Source: Diphasiastrum complanatum
Taxonomy: Eukaryota; Streptophyta; Lycopodiopsida; Lycopodiales; Lycopodiaceae
Assembly (NCBI GenBank): GCA_029204225.1
Contig: CM055113.1
Coordinates: forward strand, 22,329,605 to 22,393,604
Length of the DNA: 64,000 nucleotides
Reading direction: 5' to 3'
The notes below the pieces were generated by a model, which was given only the letters and a program-made list of their open reading frames with translations, had not been told where the DNA came from and ran no database searches. The translations under genes and the position numbers were made by a program. This document shows, piece after piece, positions 23,902-34,344 of this stretch (position 1 is its first letter; each line of letters opens with the position of its first letter).

Positions 23902-25230
23902 TTAATTTAGTACAACTACATCATACTTTGCACCATCATCAATAACGGGAGGCTGAAGCCTTGCCCTAGCCAGTATACTCAGGATAATTTCTTGTCTAAG
24001 TCTGTACACCTGGCTTGATGTGTACTCAGGAAGTGTAAACTACAAAATAGAAAATTCATGTATTAGTAATGGCCAATAACATCACCAGAATAGAAAACAA
24101 ATCATGATTCCAAAATAAGAATAAACATCTTGTTAAAGGATGAACCACTCAAAAAACAACTTGGCATTGTACAATGTGTACCACCCACAGCTGAATGAAT
24201 CATTTTGCTGGGGTGACTGCAAGATAATTCAGCACACAAGAAATCAATTATGAAACAGAATGAATTAGATTGAAAATATTTCATTAGAATACTAATTTCA
24301 AAATGCTATTAAGAAAGACAGAGTTTACCTCCAAACTAACGATCTGCCAGTCCACGGAATGGGGAACGTCTATAGGAATATATTTACTTAGATATGGAAT
24401 GTATATATCTACATCGTTATGCGTATTTCTCGCCGGATTCATCTTGACACAAAAACATTTAATAATCTTATTTACAGATCTCTTAATAGAGATCAGGTTT
24501 AAACTCCAGTGGTCATTGCAAAATAAGATTGAAATTTCTTTAATTGCAATACTGAGAACTATTTTCATTGACAATGCCAATGTTAATGCATAAAACAACA
24601 AGAAGCATTTAATATAACTTACTTCGTATGATAAGTTATGAGCAAATACTTTGTTGCTGGTGTGAATCCACTTGTCAGACACTGTGACAATGTGTCATTG
24701 TTCTCCTTGAAGGCTTGAAGCAGGAAGTTACTCTGCACCAACAACTCATTTGATGAATCTCTTGCAATGTCATATTGCAAGAGTGTAAGCCCGGACTCTA
24801 TCACAGGAATACTGATAGAAACTCGTCTGTCTTTGAGATCCAGGCAATCTAGAACTCTAAAATTAATACTAAAATCAAGTTCATCTAGTCTAAAACAAAA
24901 AGAAGTACCAATTGTATGTATAGCATCTGATATGTCTTTCTCAAATTTAAGATAATCATCCGAATCAATATATGCACAAAAATTTGGAGGAGGAGGAGGA
25001 GGTGGATGTGTCGTATCTACAACAATTATAGGAGTATCCAAAACAGAGGTAGCTATATTTACAACATTATCAACAACAGCATTATCTACAATGGATTCTG
25101 GGATAGGCTTCACAGAATCTGAAGGATTAGGCTTCACTTTATTAGGAGCACGCTTGGCGTATCTCAGAGAGCCACTGCTGCGGTTGCGCGTTCTAGGTCT
25201 AGCAGGTGGTGTGATGGCAACCGCAGGAGA
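23902..25230 (-). pseudogene. Ulp1/SENP-like C48 cysteine protease, copy B with longer 5' exon
   Basis: Minus-strand counterpart of copy A. Exon 1 (about 25230-24623, donor GTAAGT) adds an Arg/Lys-rich start (PARPRTRNRSSGS), a Pro run (24990s) and an acidic segment before the shared region. Exon 2 (24515-24329) carries NDHWSLNL; exon 3 begins at 24216 with the SPQQNDSFSCGW box; the last exon (24039-23902) ends VVVLN then TAA. Unlike copy A it has lost splice signals: the exon 2 acceptor reads GCAA instead of GCAG (near 24516), and a ~20-bp deletion near 24125 removes the exon 3 donor. It is therefore probably non-functional although all catalytic motifs remain. C48 domains are common passengers of plant and fungal DNA transposons, which fits the DDE transposase 11 kb away. 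Confidence 0.65.
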
Positions 25231-25342
25231 TCAGGATGAGCCAGGAGAGAAGAAGTCCCTCCTTGTCTGCTTTTTCGTATCCATGGGCGTGAACTATGTG
25301 ATAGAGGACTTGTGCGTGAAGGTTAGGATGAGAAGGGAGGGA

Positions 25343-25617
25343 ACCATTGGTCAACATGATATCTCTTTCAAGCACAGTTACAGTGCCGTTAGAAAGCCCT
25401 CGACAGGAGCTTCTCAATGACACCCAACATGACCTAGTTCCAAGCAACCGTGAAGAAGTTATGGCCAGTTGGGTCAACTGCCCTTGAAAGAGATATCACG
25501 TTGACCAATGGTTAACCGACCAAAAAATGACTGGCCATAACTTCTTCACAGTTGCTCGAAACTAGATCATGTTAGGTGTCATTGAGAAGCTCTCGTCGAG
25601 GGCTTTCTAATGGCACC
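25343..25617. repeat. Two interleaved inverted repeats
   Basis: A ~30-bp arm at 25343-25372 (ACCATTGGTCAACATGATAT...) is repeated inverted at 25483-25512. The segment between them, about 25385-25470, is repeated inverted at about 25530-25617. The second inverted copy is also found at 34225-34340. No coding content. Confidence 0.65.
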
Positions 25618-26371
25618 ATAATCGTCTCAATCTGAGCTTCCGTTCAAAAGTTATGATTTTTTTCAACCACAGACTATTCTATGCACATAGTAGCTAGCCA
25701 TCGAAGACTGTGTGGGCAGGACTGCGAGCAGGAAAAGATTTAATTTTAGTATTTTACATTGCCAAAAAATTGTCGTCCTACGTGGCAATCCTTATAGGGC
25801 TCTTTCCAAAGCCAAATTCTCTCTAATGGATATACCCGTCTGTCAAAGGCACACCTACAACCTGATTCAGAACCTTATTTGATAATGGTAGCTCATCTTA
25901 AATATAGGATCTGTCAGGAACTCGTTTTCTAATTTCTACAGTTGCGTTTTAGTTCTTTCTTTATCGTTACAATCTGTAGATTATTGCTAAACTAAACTAA
26001 GCAAGAATAGGAAATCAAACTAAATCTACTCCTATTGAGATCAGAGAATCAACATCAGCACAACAACTTCTAAACTAAAGCAATGGAAGTCCTACAAAGT
26101 GCTTCCTACAATTGTCACTCAACAGTTGTAAGAATAACTCCTCAAGGAGTAGAAACCAGGAGACATCAGAAAATAGCGGAATGGTAGATCGATCTCTAGG
26201 TCCTGCACATCTACTTGATACTAATTTCAAACCAAACTTTAAGAGAAGAAAACATCAACAAGCACATTCATACATCAGTACCCAAACAAGAATGCATGAA
26301 GATGGAGCATCAGAAGAAATGCACGTAGAATGATCTTCCATTAACAAAGCAACAACATTTCAATACAGATT
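25618..26371. other. No gene seen
   Basis: AT-rich non-coding sequence between the inverted repeats and the Ty3/gypsy remnant. A short open frame at 26112-26333 has no recognisable feature. Confidence 0.3.
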
Positions 26372-28905
26372 ACATGCCCTTGAACTTGTGGAGGAGGCCT
26401 AACAAAATCAATACCCCATTTGTGAAAGGCTTCGCTTTCAATTATTGGAGTAAGGAGATTGTGATCATCTTTTTTGGTATTCGTTGCGCGTTGGCAAATG
26501 CCACAAACTTTTACATAAGCGTAAGTGTCTTTGAAGGGTTGGCCACCAATCCAGCCAGAAAAATTACACTAGCAGTAGCATCAGAGGAGAAATGTCCACC
26601 CCTAATACCCTCATGTGTCTAGGCAATAATCTATTAGACTTCAGACTCATGGGTACAGCAATGTGTATACCATCAACACCTAACTTATATAGTTGTCTCG
26701 CAATAAGATGATATGGCAAAGATTTCATAATAAGTTTGATTTTTTGTGGTTTGCTCAACTGAGGATCAATCTCCCTAGTGGCTAGATATCTAGTGATATC
26801 ATCTACCCATAATGGAGTTGCATCTATAAAAAATAGACACGCATCTGGCAACTCACCATTTATTGGCTCATCAAATGCCTCAACATTAGGTAATTGTGAA
26901 AGATAATTAGCCAGAAAATGTTGTGATCCCTTTCGAATAACAACTTGAAAGTTGAATTCTAAAAGAATCAACAACCATTGTGCAATTCATCCAGTTTTGC
27001 AAGGTTTATTCAATAAGTAAAGAAAAGCATGATGGTCGGTATAAAAAACAAACAACTGGTTGAGCAAATAATGTCGAAACCATTGAACAAGATAGACCAT
27101 TGCTAGTGCTTCTTGATCTGTGGTGGAATAATTAACCTCAGTTGGAACAAGATGACGGCTCAAGAAACAGATTGGAAAATCCTTTCCAGATTCTCCGGGT
27201 TGCGTTAAAACAGCACCAATAGCATACTTACTAGCGTCCGTATGCACATGGAACTCCTTAGTATAATCGGGCACACGAAGAATGGGTGCGGTAACTAAAG
27301 CCTATTTAAGATCTTCAAAGGCTTTAATTTTGTCTTTTGTCCACCTTGGGTTGGTAACAATTTGATATACTAACCGTGCTTTATTGGCATAGTGTATTAT
27401 AAAAATTCGATAATAACTTGTGGGGCCTATAAAGATGTAAATTTCTTTCACTGTGTCGGGTAGGGGCATTTCAAGAATGACTCTGATCTTTTCAGGATCA
27501 GTGGCGATACCATTTCGAGAAATAATATGGCCCATGACCACACCATGGGTAACCCAAATTTGGCACTTGTCGGGATTTAATGAAATTTCAAACCTTTGAT
27601 AGCGAATGAAAACTTGTTCAAGGGCATCGAGATGCTTAACTTGAGAGGAATGCACACCAAGATCATCGAGATAAGTCTCTAGATTCTTGTGCAACAGATC
27701 TTTGAAAGCTCGTTGCATCACCCTTTGAAATGTGGATGGGTCATTGCACAGCTCGAATGGCATAACGTTATATGCAAAGGTACCAAACTATATAACAAAA
27801 GCCGTTTTGAAACGATCTTCAGGAGCAATTTGGACTAAGAAATAGCCACTAAAACCATTGAGGAAGCTAAAAGCTTCAGCTCAGAGACAAAGGAAAATGA
27901 TCCTTCTTTGTTTGATCATTAAGTTTCTTCAAATCCACGCAAATATGGAGTTTACCATTCTTCTTTGGCACCACCACAACTGGTGATACCCAACTGGTAT
28001 GCTCAATTTCATTAATGAAACCAGCATCGAGAAGCTTCTGAATATCTTCTCATATCTTCTCGCGATATGTTGGATTGGTGCGATAAGGTTTTGCACAGAC
28101 AGGTAGGGCACCATCCTGCAATGGGATTGTATGGACGACAACGTCAGGAGGAACCCATTTCATCTCTTTATAATTCCATGCAAACACATCTTGGTATTTG
28201 CACAATAACTGTTCCAAGTCCCGTAATTGGGTTGGATTCAAATGGGCTCCTACATGTACAGTACGGTCGATGTCTTCATCATCATCCTTCAAATTAAGAG
28301 GTATGGTCTTTGCAGGTCCTTCAAAAGAAGTAGATGATAGTTGAGGCTCCCGTTTTGGCTTAACCATATGAGTGGTGTAGTTTTTAAAATGTTGGGGAAC
28401 ATCATAAAGTGATCATCAACTACCTCGTGTGCGATCTTAGGAATATCCTCTATAGATTTACTTGTAGATGATGAAGCGTGACTAGGATTTCTGTGATTTT
28501 GAATCAAAGGTTTGATTGGCTGTTTCAGCTTTTCACGCATTTGGAATTGCTTATCAGTAAATCGTACATCAACCCTTGATTTGTTTGTTAGCATGTGGGA
28601 GATTTGTGGATTGGTAATAGTAGGCATGCATGAATGTTTTGGTGTTTTTTCATGAACTAAGTCTTCGTCAATGGTGTTCAAGATTTCATCATTGTTGTGT
28701 ACATCCCATTGATAGACTTTGAGTTTGGGTCGGTATACACGAGTGTGGACTAGTTGTGGATGTTGCACACAAGCCGGAGGTGATGGAAGCTTGATCTCTT
28801 TCGATATACGATGCTTTTCTAAATAGTCGGGATCCAGCAAGTGAATGAGCTGGTCATCAGATAACTCATGTTCTTCCCCAGTAAGAATTTCATCCTCATT
28901 GGTGG
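26372..28905 (-). pseudogene. Degenerate Ty3/gypsy retrotransposon pol (RT, RNase H, integrase start)
   Basis: On the minus strand, in order: a linker frame (28840-28289); the run into RT with KYQDVFAWNYKEMK and the proline-rich primer-grip region (28367-28050); palm sequence near 27960-27920; the RT catalytic box YLDDLGV within 27763-27302; RNase H with HTDASKYAIGAVL and TDHHAFLYLL (27274-26987); a connection frame with NYLSQLPN (26974-26564); then the integrase zinc-region and core start (KWGIDFV in another frame near 26400). Several stops and frameshifts separate the pieces, gag and the rest of integrase are missing, and no LTR was found. The 5' side ends at ~28905, exactly where the SET frame of the plus-strand TNP2 element starts, so this retroelement or its deletion probably truncated that element. 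Confidence 0.85.
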
Positions 28906-28912
28906 ATAGTTA

Positions 28913-29467
28913 TATGGGACACCATTTTCATATTGGGGTCATATGTACATAATTAAACCTAGTGAGCGTTTTCCAAATGCCGGATTGGGCATATTTTCAT
29001 TGATGATCATTGAAGTTCCCTTGAACAGTGCCATCACATTGATGCCGTACGCATCACCCCAATACAATTGGGGTGATTGGCATGCTTTGTGTCATCACCA
29101 ATCGAAGATGCAAATATATGGTTTGAATGCCAATGCATGTTCATTGGAGGAAAGGCGCATGCAAGGAAAGATAGTTACAAAGGCAAATCATATGTACATT
29201 GATGGATGCCCATATGTACATGGCAACATTGTAGCGTACATCAATAGTTCTATAGGCCACCCTTCTTTAACCAATTGTGATTTTGAGGAACGCACAAATG
29301 GACAAAAAGAGTTTTTTTCTAAAAATGTGAAGGGTACTTATGTGATGGTATGTGTGATTAGAACAATCAAATCTGGAGAGGAGTTATTCATAGAATATAG
29401 TTACAATCGTCCTTTGCCAAGATGTGTACAAGAGGCTTTGAGCCAAACAAATCCATGTACTCGATGA
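28913..29467 (+). CDS. SET-domain protein upstream of a TNP2 transposase, copy 1
   Basis: Open frame of ~175 codons from ATG 28943; similarity to copy 2 (39318-39890, minus) begins ~30 bp earlier. SET-domain landmarks are visible in order: AGLGIFS (the G-x-G loop that holds S-adenosylmethionine), YINSSIGHPSLTNCDFEE (position of the NHSCxPN motif), and GEELFIEYSYNR (position of the GEEL-x-x-DY motif with its catalytic Tyr). The Tyr is kept, but the usual NHS is NSS and no Cys-rich pre- or post-SET module is present. A methyltransferase fold is well supported; activity and substrate are unknown. It lies 245 bp upstream of the transposase frame in the same direction, the same order as in copy 2, and could be an exon of that gene. 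Confidence 0.75.
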   Translation, partial: YGTPFSYWGHMYIIKPSERFPNAGLGIFSLMIIEVPLNSAITLMPYASPQYNWGDWHALCHHQSKMQIYGLNANACSLEERRMQGKIVTKANHMYIDGCPYVHGNIVAYINSSIGHPSLTNCDFEERTNGQKEFFSKNVKGTYVMVCVIRTIKSGEELFIEYSYNRPLPRCVQEALSQTNPCTR

Positions 29468-29712
29468 ATCAAACATATAAATTCTTGAATGGATGGTTTT
29501 TATCTACTTACATATGATGACATTGATTATGTTTAATGTATTCTATTATGATTTGTGTTGAGTGCATTGTTAGATATTGCTAGTTTGTATTAAAATTTCA
29601 AATTTGATGGATGATTTCACTAGATGTTGTCATATAATTAAGCATTTGTTAATTATCATCTAGCTCTAGCGACACCAATAATAGTAGGCCATGAGCTAAA
29701 TCCAAAAATAGG

Positions 29713-30920
29713 ATGGCGTACGATGGTCCACATATAAATCAATTGTCTCGTCGACAGTGTAAAGGATTAAGACAAATGATGAAAATTGATGAAAGACAAG
29801 ATCATGATTATGCAAATCGGCCTCAATGTCATCGTAGCTCTTCTAAATCAAGTTAAAGTGCAGACAACGATGCATCTATGCATGATGAAAATGAAATCAT
29901 GGATAATTTAATAAATGATGTATACGAACATCATGATGTGGAAGGATCACACGTTGAAGAAGCTTTTGTGAGTGCCGAGGAGAACATGTTAAGAGAAGAA
30001 ATGAACACACCTCTATACCCTGGAGCAAAGACTTTTGGTTTGGCTACAACGTTGCTTTTATTAAACCTCCAAGCAAAATACAAATGGAGTAACGCAAGTG
30101 TTACATCTTTATTTGGATAAAGATAATTAAAATATTTTCTATCTTGTAATATATTTTGTCTTGCAAGCAAGTTTTGACTGTACATGTACTAAGTAAATTC
30201 ATTTGGTTCTGTACAAATTATTGTGTAAGATACTCCTAGAAGGAAAGACTATGCTAGAGACAAGATCCGAGGCACGTAAGACGTTAAAGTCATTGGAAAT
30301 GGACTACAAATTGCATCATGCATGTCCAAAGGATTGCATCTTGTATCGAGGTGAGTTTCAAGCACTTAGGAGATGTCCGATATATGACACTCCTTGTTAT
30401 AGAGATGGTTTACAAGGGACTATATTCCATGCAAGGTGCTACGACATTTTCCAGTAATTCCACGATTGCAACGAATATTTTGTTGCAAGTCCCTTGCAGA
30501 GCTTATGGATTGGCATGCAAATCATCGTTCTTTAGATGAGATAATGAGAGTTCCCTCATATTCACCTTCATGGAAACACATTGACAAACAATATCCAAGT
30601 TTTGCGGGTGATTCTAGAAATGTGTGATTTGGGCTTGCAACGGACGGGGTGAATCCTTTTTCTGTGAAAGCAAGCACATGGTCTACTTGGCCCGTGGTTT
30701 TGGTGAATTATAACATACCACCTTGGTTGAGCATAAAAAAGGGTCATCTAATGCTAGCACTTCTTATTCCTGGAAAACATATAGTGAAAATATGGATGTT
30801 TACCTTGCACCCTTAATTGAGAAATTAGAAATAATTGATGAACGTATCATAATTTCAAAAGCTAGATTTGAGGAGGAGTTAAAAATTTGCCTATGTTGGC
30901 AAATCTAGCTATGTCAAATA
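29713..30920 (+). pseudogene. CACTA/En-Spm TNP2-type transposase, truncated copy 1
   Basis: Starts at ATG 29713 (MAYDGPHINQLSRR), matching the acidic linker of copy 2. A TAA interrupts it at ~29854. The 29878-30120 frame ends at an apparent exon border (ASVTSLFG), and the core resumes at 30203 with DYKLHHACPKDCILYR, a signature of Transposase_21. A frameshift near 30440 leads to RHFPVIPRLQRIF, and a TGA after SRNV (30625-30627) precedes FGLATDGVNPF. Homology ends near 30800-30920, so the second half of the core, DUF4218 and DUF4216 are missing. Non-functional. Confidence 0.8.
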
Positions 30921-30927
30921 ATGTAAA

Positions 30928-31867
30928 TTATGTACATAAGTGGGCCCCACACATATGAGACCATGGAGAGTTGTATGTCGATCGTGTCAGATCATAACCA
31001 ATTACATCGTCCACGCCTGTCAAAACATCAAAGTTGTACAGAGCTGGTCTTGTAGCATTGCTATCAGTCACATCATGAGCATTGATATCATCTACACTGG
31101 TGAGAATATCTGAACTATACCTAATCCATTTGAAGTTTGTACTATTATTATGATTGATATCTTGCACGCCAGTGAGGAAATCAGAATTATATGTTGTTTT
31201 TGTTGTTCTTGTTGTGATTGAAGGTAGTCGTACATTGCTTATGTGTTGATGATCTATTGTAATTGCGATCATAATAAGTGTAATACTCATTCATTATCTC
31301 GTCAAATGATACGTGCCCAACATTCGTAGCATATAAAGAAAGTTTCGATACACACCATATCATCGATTTATTCGGTGAGTAAAATGGGACTCCATCATCT
31401 GCCATGGCATTTTGAATGGTTTTTTCATTTGTTACCGATATTAACTTTACAGTGGCAAACAACTGATTTTTGTCAAAATTGCAGTAACCTTTGAAGCTAG
31501 CTGAACAAACTATATTTCCATCAAAATCCATACAATCAACAATATCATTGTTGTTATAAATATGACATGCCAAGACTGCAAGATCGTCAATCTTCACCAC
31601 GTCATTGTTATCCCACAATAATCTGTTTGCCATTAAGTCCAAAAATTTATCATAAATGTTTGCAAGATGAGTGATACCCGTCTGTGGGTATGGCAATGGA
31701 CAATCCATCTTGAGCACTTTTGAGATACTCACCATGCATTTATTTGAGCCAATTTTGCGAAAGAAACACATCTGGCTTGGTTGAATGTTCAAAATTTGAC
31801 CGAATGCAACGACTTCTTTTTGATATAGCAAGACAATGCGGACATTTTTCTCACGATCGTTTTCCAT
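30928..31867 (-). CDS. DUF8039-like transposon protein with a triple LTGVDD repeat
   Basis: A 226-codon frame (31867-31187) overlaps a second frame (31290-30928) by ~100 bp, implying an intron or one frameshift. The first part (residues ~8-85, VRIVLLYQKEVVAFGQ to LPYPQTGITHLANIYDKFL) resembles DUF8039, a domain of plant CACTA proteins that usually precedes a C48 protease; this is a tentative match from pattern only. The second frame shows three ~29-residue repeats with core Y-N/S-x-D-x-L-T-x-V-x-D-x. It is opposite in strand to the adjacent TNP2 remnant. It may be the second gene of a CACTA element. Confidence 0.4.
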
Positions 31868-32080
31868 TGCAAGCCTTACACACAGAGAGAGAAATTATGA
31901 TGTCAACATACGTTGGAACAAACATACGTACAAATTATGTAGATGTAGATTTATAACACACAATGTAAATAGCAGGATAAATATACCCAGGTTTTGAAAT
32001 TGTTTGAAATTATCTCAAAATAGTTTTATGTAATTTAAATATCTTTATAAACTATTAGTGGATATTCCTTAGCCTTTCGC
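31868..32080. other. Spacer, no gene seen
   Basis: AT-rich spacer between the DUF8039-like frame and the minisatellite. Confidence 0.3.
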
Positions 32081-33331
32081 CATTGGTCCTTAAAGTTTGG
32101 CCCTTACCCTTTGCCACTTGGTCCTCAACCATTGGACTATAGTCCTTGGCCGTTAGCCCTTACTCCTTAGATCTTGGCACTTAGCCCTTACGTGCCATTG
32201 GTCCTTAAAGTTTGGCCCTTACCCCTTGCCACTTGGTCCCCAACCATTGGACTATAGTCCTTGGCCGTTAGCCCTTACTCTTTAGATCTTGGCACTTAGC
32301 CCTTACGCGCCATTGGTCCTTACCCCTTGCCACTTGGTCCCCAACCATTGGACTATAGTCCTTGGCCGTTACCCCTTACTCATTAGATCTTGGCACTTAG
32401 CCCTTACGCGCCATTGGTCCTTAAAGTTTGGACCTTACCCCTTGCCACTTGGTCCTCAACCATTGGACTATAGTCCATGGCCGTTAGCCCTTACTCCTTA
32501 GATCTTGGCACTTAGCCCTTACGTGCCATTGGTCCTTAAAGTTTGGCCCTTACCCCTTGCCACTTGGTCCTCAACCATTGGACTATAGTCCTTGGCCGTT
32601 AGCCCTTACTCCTTAGATCTTGGCACTTAGCCCTTACATGTCATTGGTCCTTAAAGTTTGGCCCTTACCCCTTGCAGCTTGGTCCTCAACCATTGGACTA
32701 TAGTCCTTGGCCGTTAGCCCTTACTACTTAGATCTTGGCACTTAGCCCTTACGTGCCATTGGTCCTTAAAGTTTGGCCCTTACCCCTTGCAGCTTGGTCC
32801 TCAACCATTAGACTATAGTCCTTGGCTGTTAGCCCTTACTCCTTAGATCTTGGCACTTACCCCTTACGCGCCATTGGTCCTTAAAGCTTGGCCCTTACCC
32901 CTTGCCACTTGGTCCTCAACCATTAGACTATAGTCCTTGGCCGTTAGCCCTTACTCCTTAGATCTTGTCACTTAGCCCTTACGTGCCATTGGTCCTTAAA
33001 GTTTGGCCCTTACCCCTTGCCACTTGGTCCCCAACCATTGGACTATAGTCCTTGGCCGTTAGCCCTTACTCCTTAGATCTTGGCACTTAGCCCTTATGCG
33101 TCATTGGTCCTTAAAATTTGGCCCTGACCCCTTGCCACTTGGTCTTCAACCATTGGACTATAGTCCTTGGCCGTTATCCCTTACTCCTTAGATCTTGGCA
33201 CTTAGCCCTTATGCGCCATTGGTCCTTAGAGTTTGGCCCTTACCCCTTGCCACTTGGTCCTCAACCATTGGACTATAGTCCTTGGCCGTTAGCCCTTACT
33301 CCTTAGATCTTGGCACTTAGCCCTTATGCAC
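32081..33331 (+). repeat. 115-bp minisatellite, 11 units
   Basis: The word CATTGGTCC starts units at 32081, 32196, 32311, 32412, 32527, 32642, 32757, 32872, 32987, 33102 and 33217. The period is exactly 115 bp except for the third unit (101 bp), which lacks 14 bp after CATTGGTCC. Each unit contains the perfect 12-bp palindrome GGACTATAGTCC (GACTATAGTC where the first G has changed). Units differ mostly at single positions, for example ACGTG, ACGCG or ATGCG just before the start. Open frames across it reflect only the absence of stops. Confidence 0.95.
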
Positions 33332-33669
33332 CATTTTTCTCATATTTAAATTCAAACAATATCTTATTTTTCTCAATTTGCTCCTGATCTAAGTCCACTG
33401 AGTTAAGAATTGTTGACAGTTCACAACCACTTAGATGCATTTTAGAAAAGTCCAAAATGGGTTTGGCAAATAAACAATAAGCTTCATACTATGAATCAAA
33501 ATTTTTCATTACACTAGCAAATGAAATCATCCTAGATGGATGTACATATCTGTCTCCAAATAGTGTAACTACTTCCTTACACTCCTGAAAAGAGAAAATA
33601 TGCTTCTCAAAATCTATATCAGGGGATTTATTAAATAACCACTCATGCCCTAGGATTATGTCCGTACGT
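33332..33669 (-). mobile_element. 5' internal fragment of a minus-strand LTR retrotransposon
   Basis: The sequence downstream (minus sense) of a primer-binding site at 33670-33681. It is cut off by the minisatellite at 33331. No clear gag motif is readable; it is AT-rich with interrupted frames. Confidence 0.4.
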
Positions 33670-33681
33670 GCTCTGATACCA
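33670..33681 (-). promoter_or_regulatory. Primer-binding site, initiator tRNA-Met
   Basis: On the minus strand TGGTATCAGAGC, the exact plant initiator Met-tRNA primer-site sequence, at the inner end of a candidate LTR. Confidence 0.7.
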
Positions 33682-34151
33682 CTATAATGATGACCAAGTG
33701 AAGATCTTCAATAATCTTGTCACATGCAAACCAAAAGAAAACCTGTGGAGTAAAATCACCCATTCAACAAGAAATGGCTTGTCAATACCCTAACCACTTC
33801 ACCCCCAAGCCAAGGTGAATGAATACAAGAGAGGAGGGGATCTTGCTCATAGAATCAAAAATTCCAATTGGGAGATGGGCAAGTTTCCATAGTATATATC
33901 CGCTCCCATAAAGAGAGAATATTTCTCTAAGGATCCCCATGCAACCTAATTAAGCAATTGACCTCCTATTTTTGCATTATAGCAGTCAAACACCATGCAA
34001 GTGCTAGGTCTGGGCCCTCATATGATTATTAATTACTTTTTTGACCAAGCCTGGCATGACGAGGCATAACTAATAACCATATACACTAGAGAAACTAGCT
34101 ATCCATGTCATGAATTATTCCAAATCCCTCATACTGGACATGGACATAACA
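33682..34151 (-). repeat. Candidate LTR (minus strand)
   Basis: About 470 bp between the primer-binding site and TGTTATGTCCATGTCC, the likely LTR start on the minus strand. It is bounded on the inside by the primer site; the exact 3' end is uncertain because no CA lies right next to it. No second LTR was found, so the element is incomplete. Confidence 0.45.
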
Positions 34152-34209
34152 TTTAAAAGCCTTATATTCCTCTACACAAGAAGCGGTTTGGCAATGAGAG
34201 CTACTCAAG

Positions 34210-34344
34210 GACCAAAACTTGGTTGACCGACCAAAACTTTGACTAGCCATAACTTCTTTACCGTAGCTCAAAATTGGGCATCTTGCATGTCATTGAAAAG
34301 CTCTCATCGAGGGCTTTCTAATGGCACCATAATCGTTTTTGGCT
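34210..34344 (+). repeat. Copy of the 25.5-kb inverted-repeat segment
   Basis: GGTTGACCGACCAAAA to GGGCTTTCTAATGGCACCATAATCG closely matches 25510-25625 in direct orientation. It directly precedes the 10-bp repeat region. Confidence 0.65.

Noticed and set aside
32289..33306. Repeated open frames with LTPCHL- and PYPLPL-type peptides
   Set aside because: Translation of the 115-bp minisatellite; no independent coding signal.
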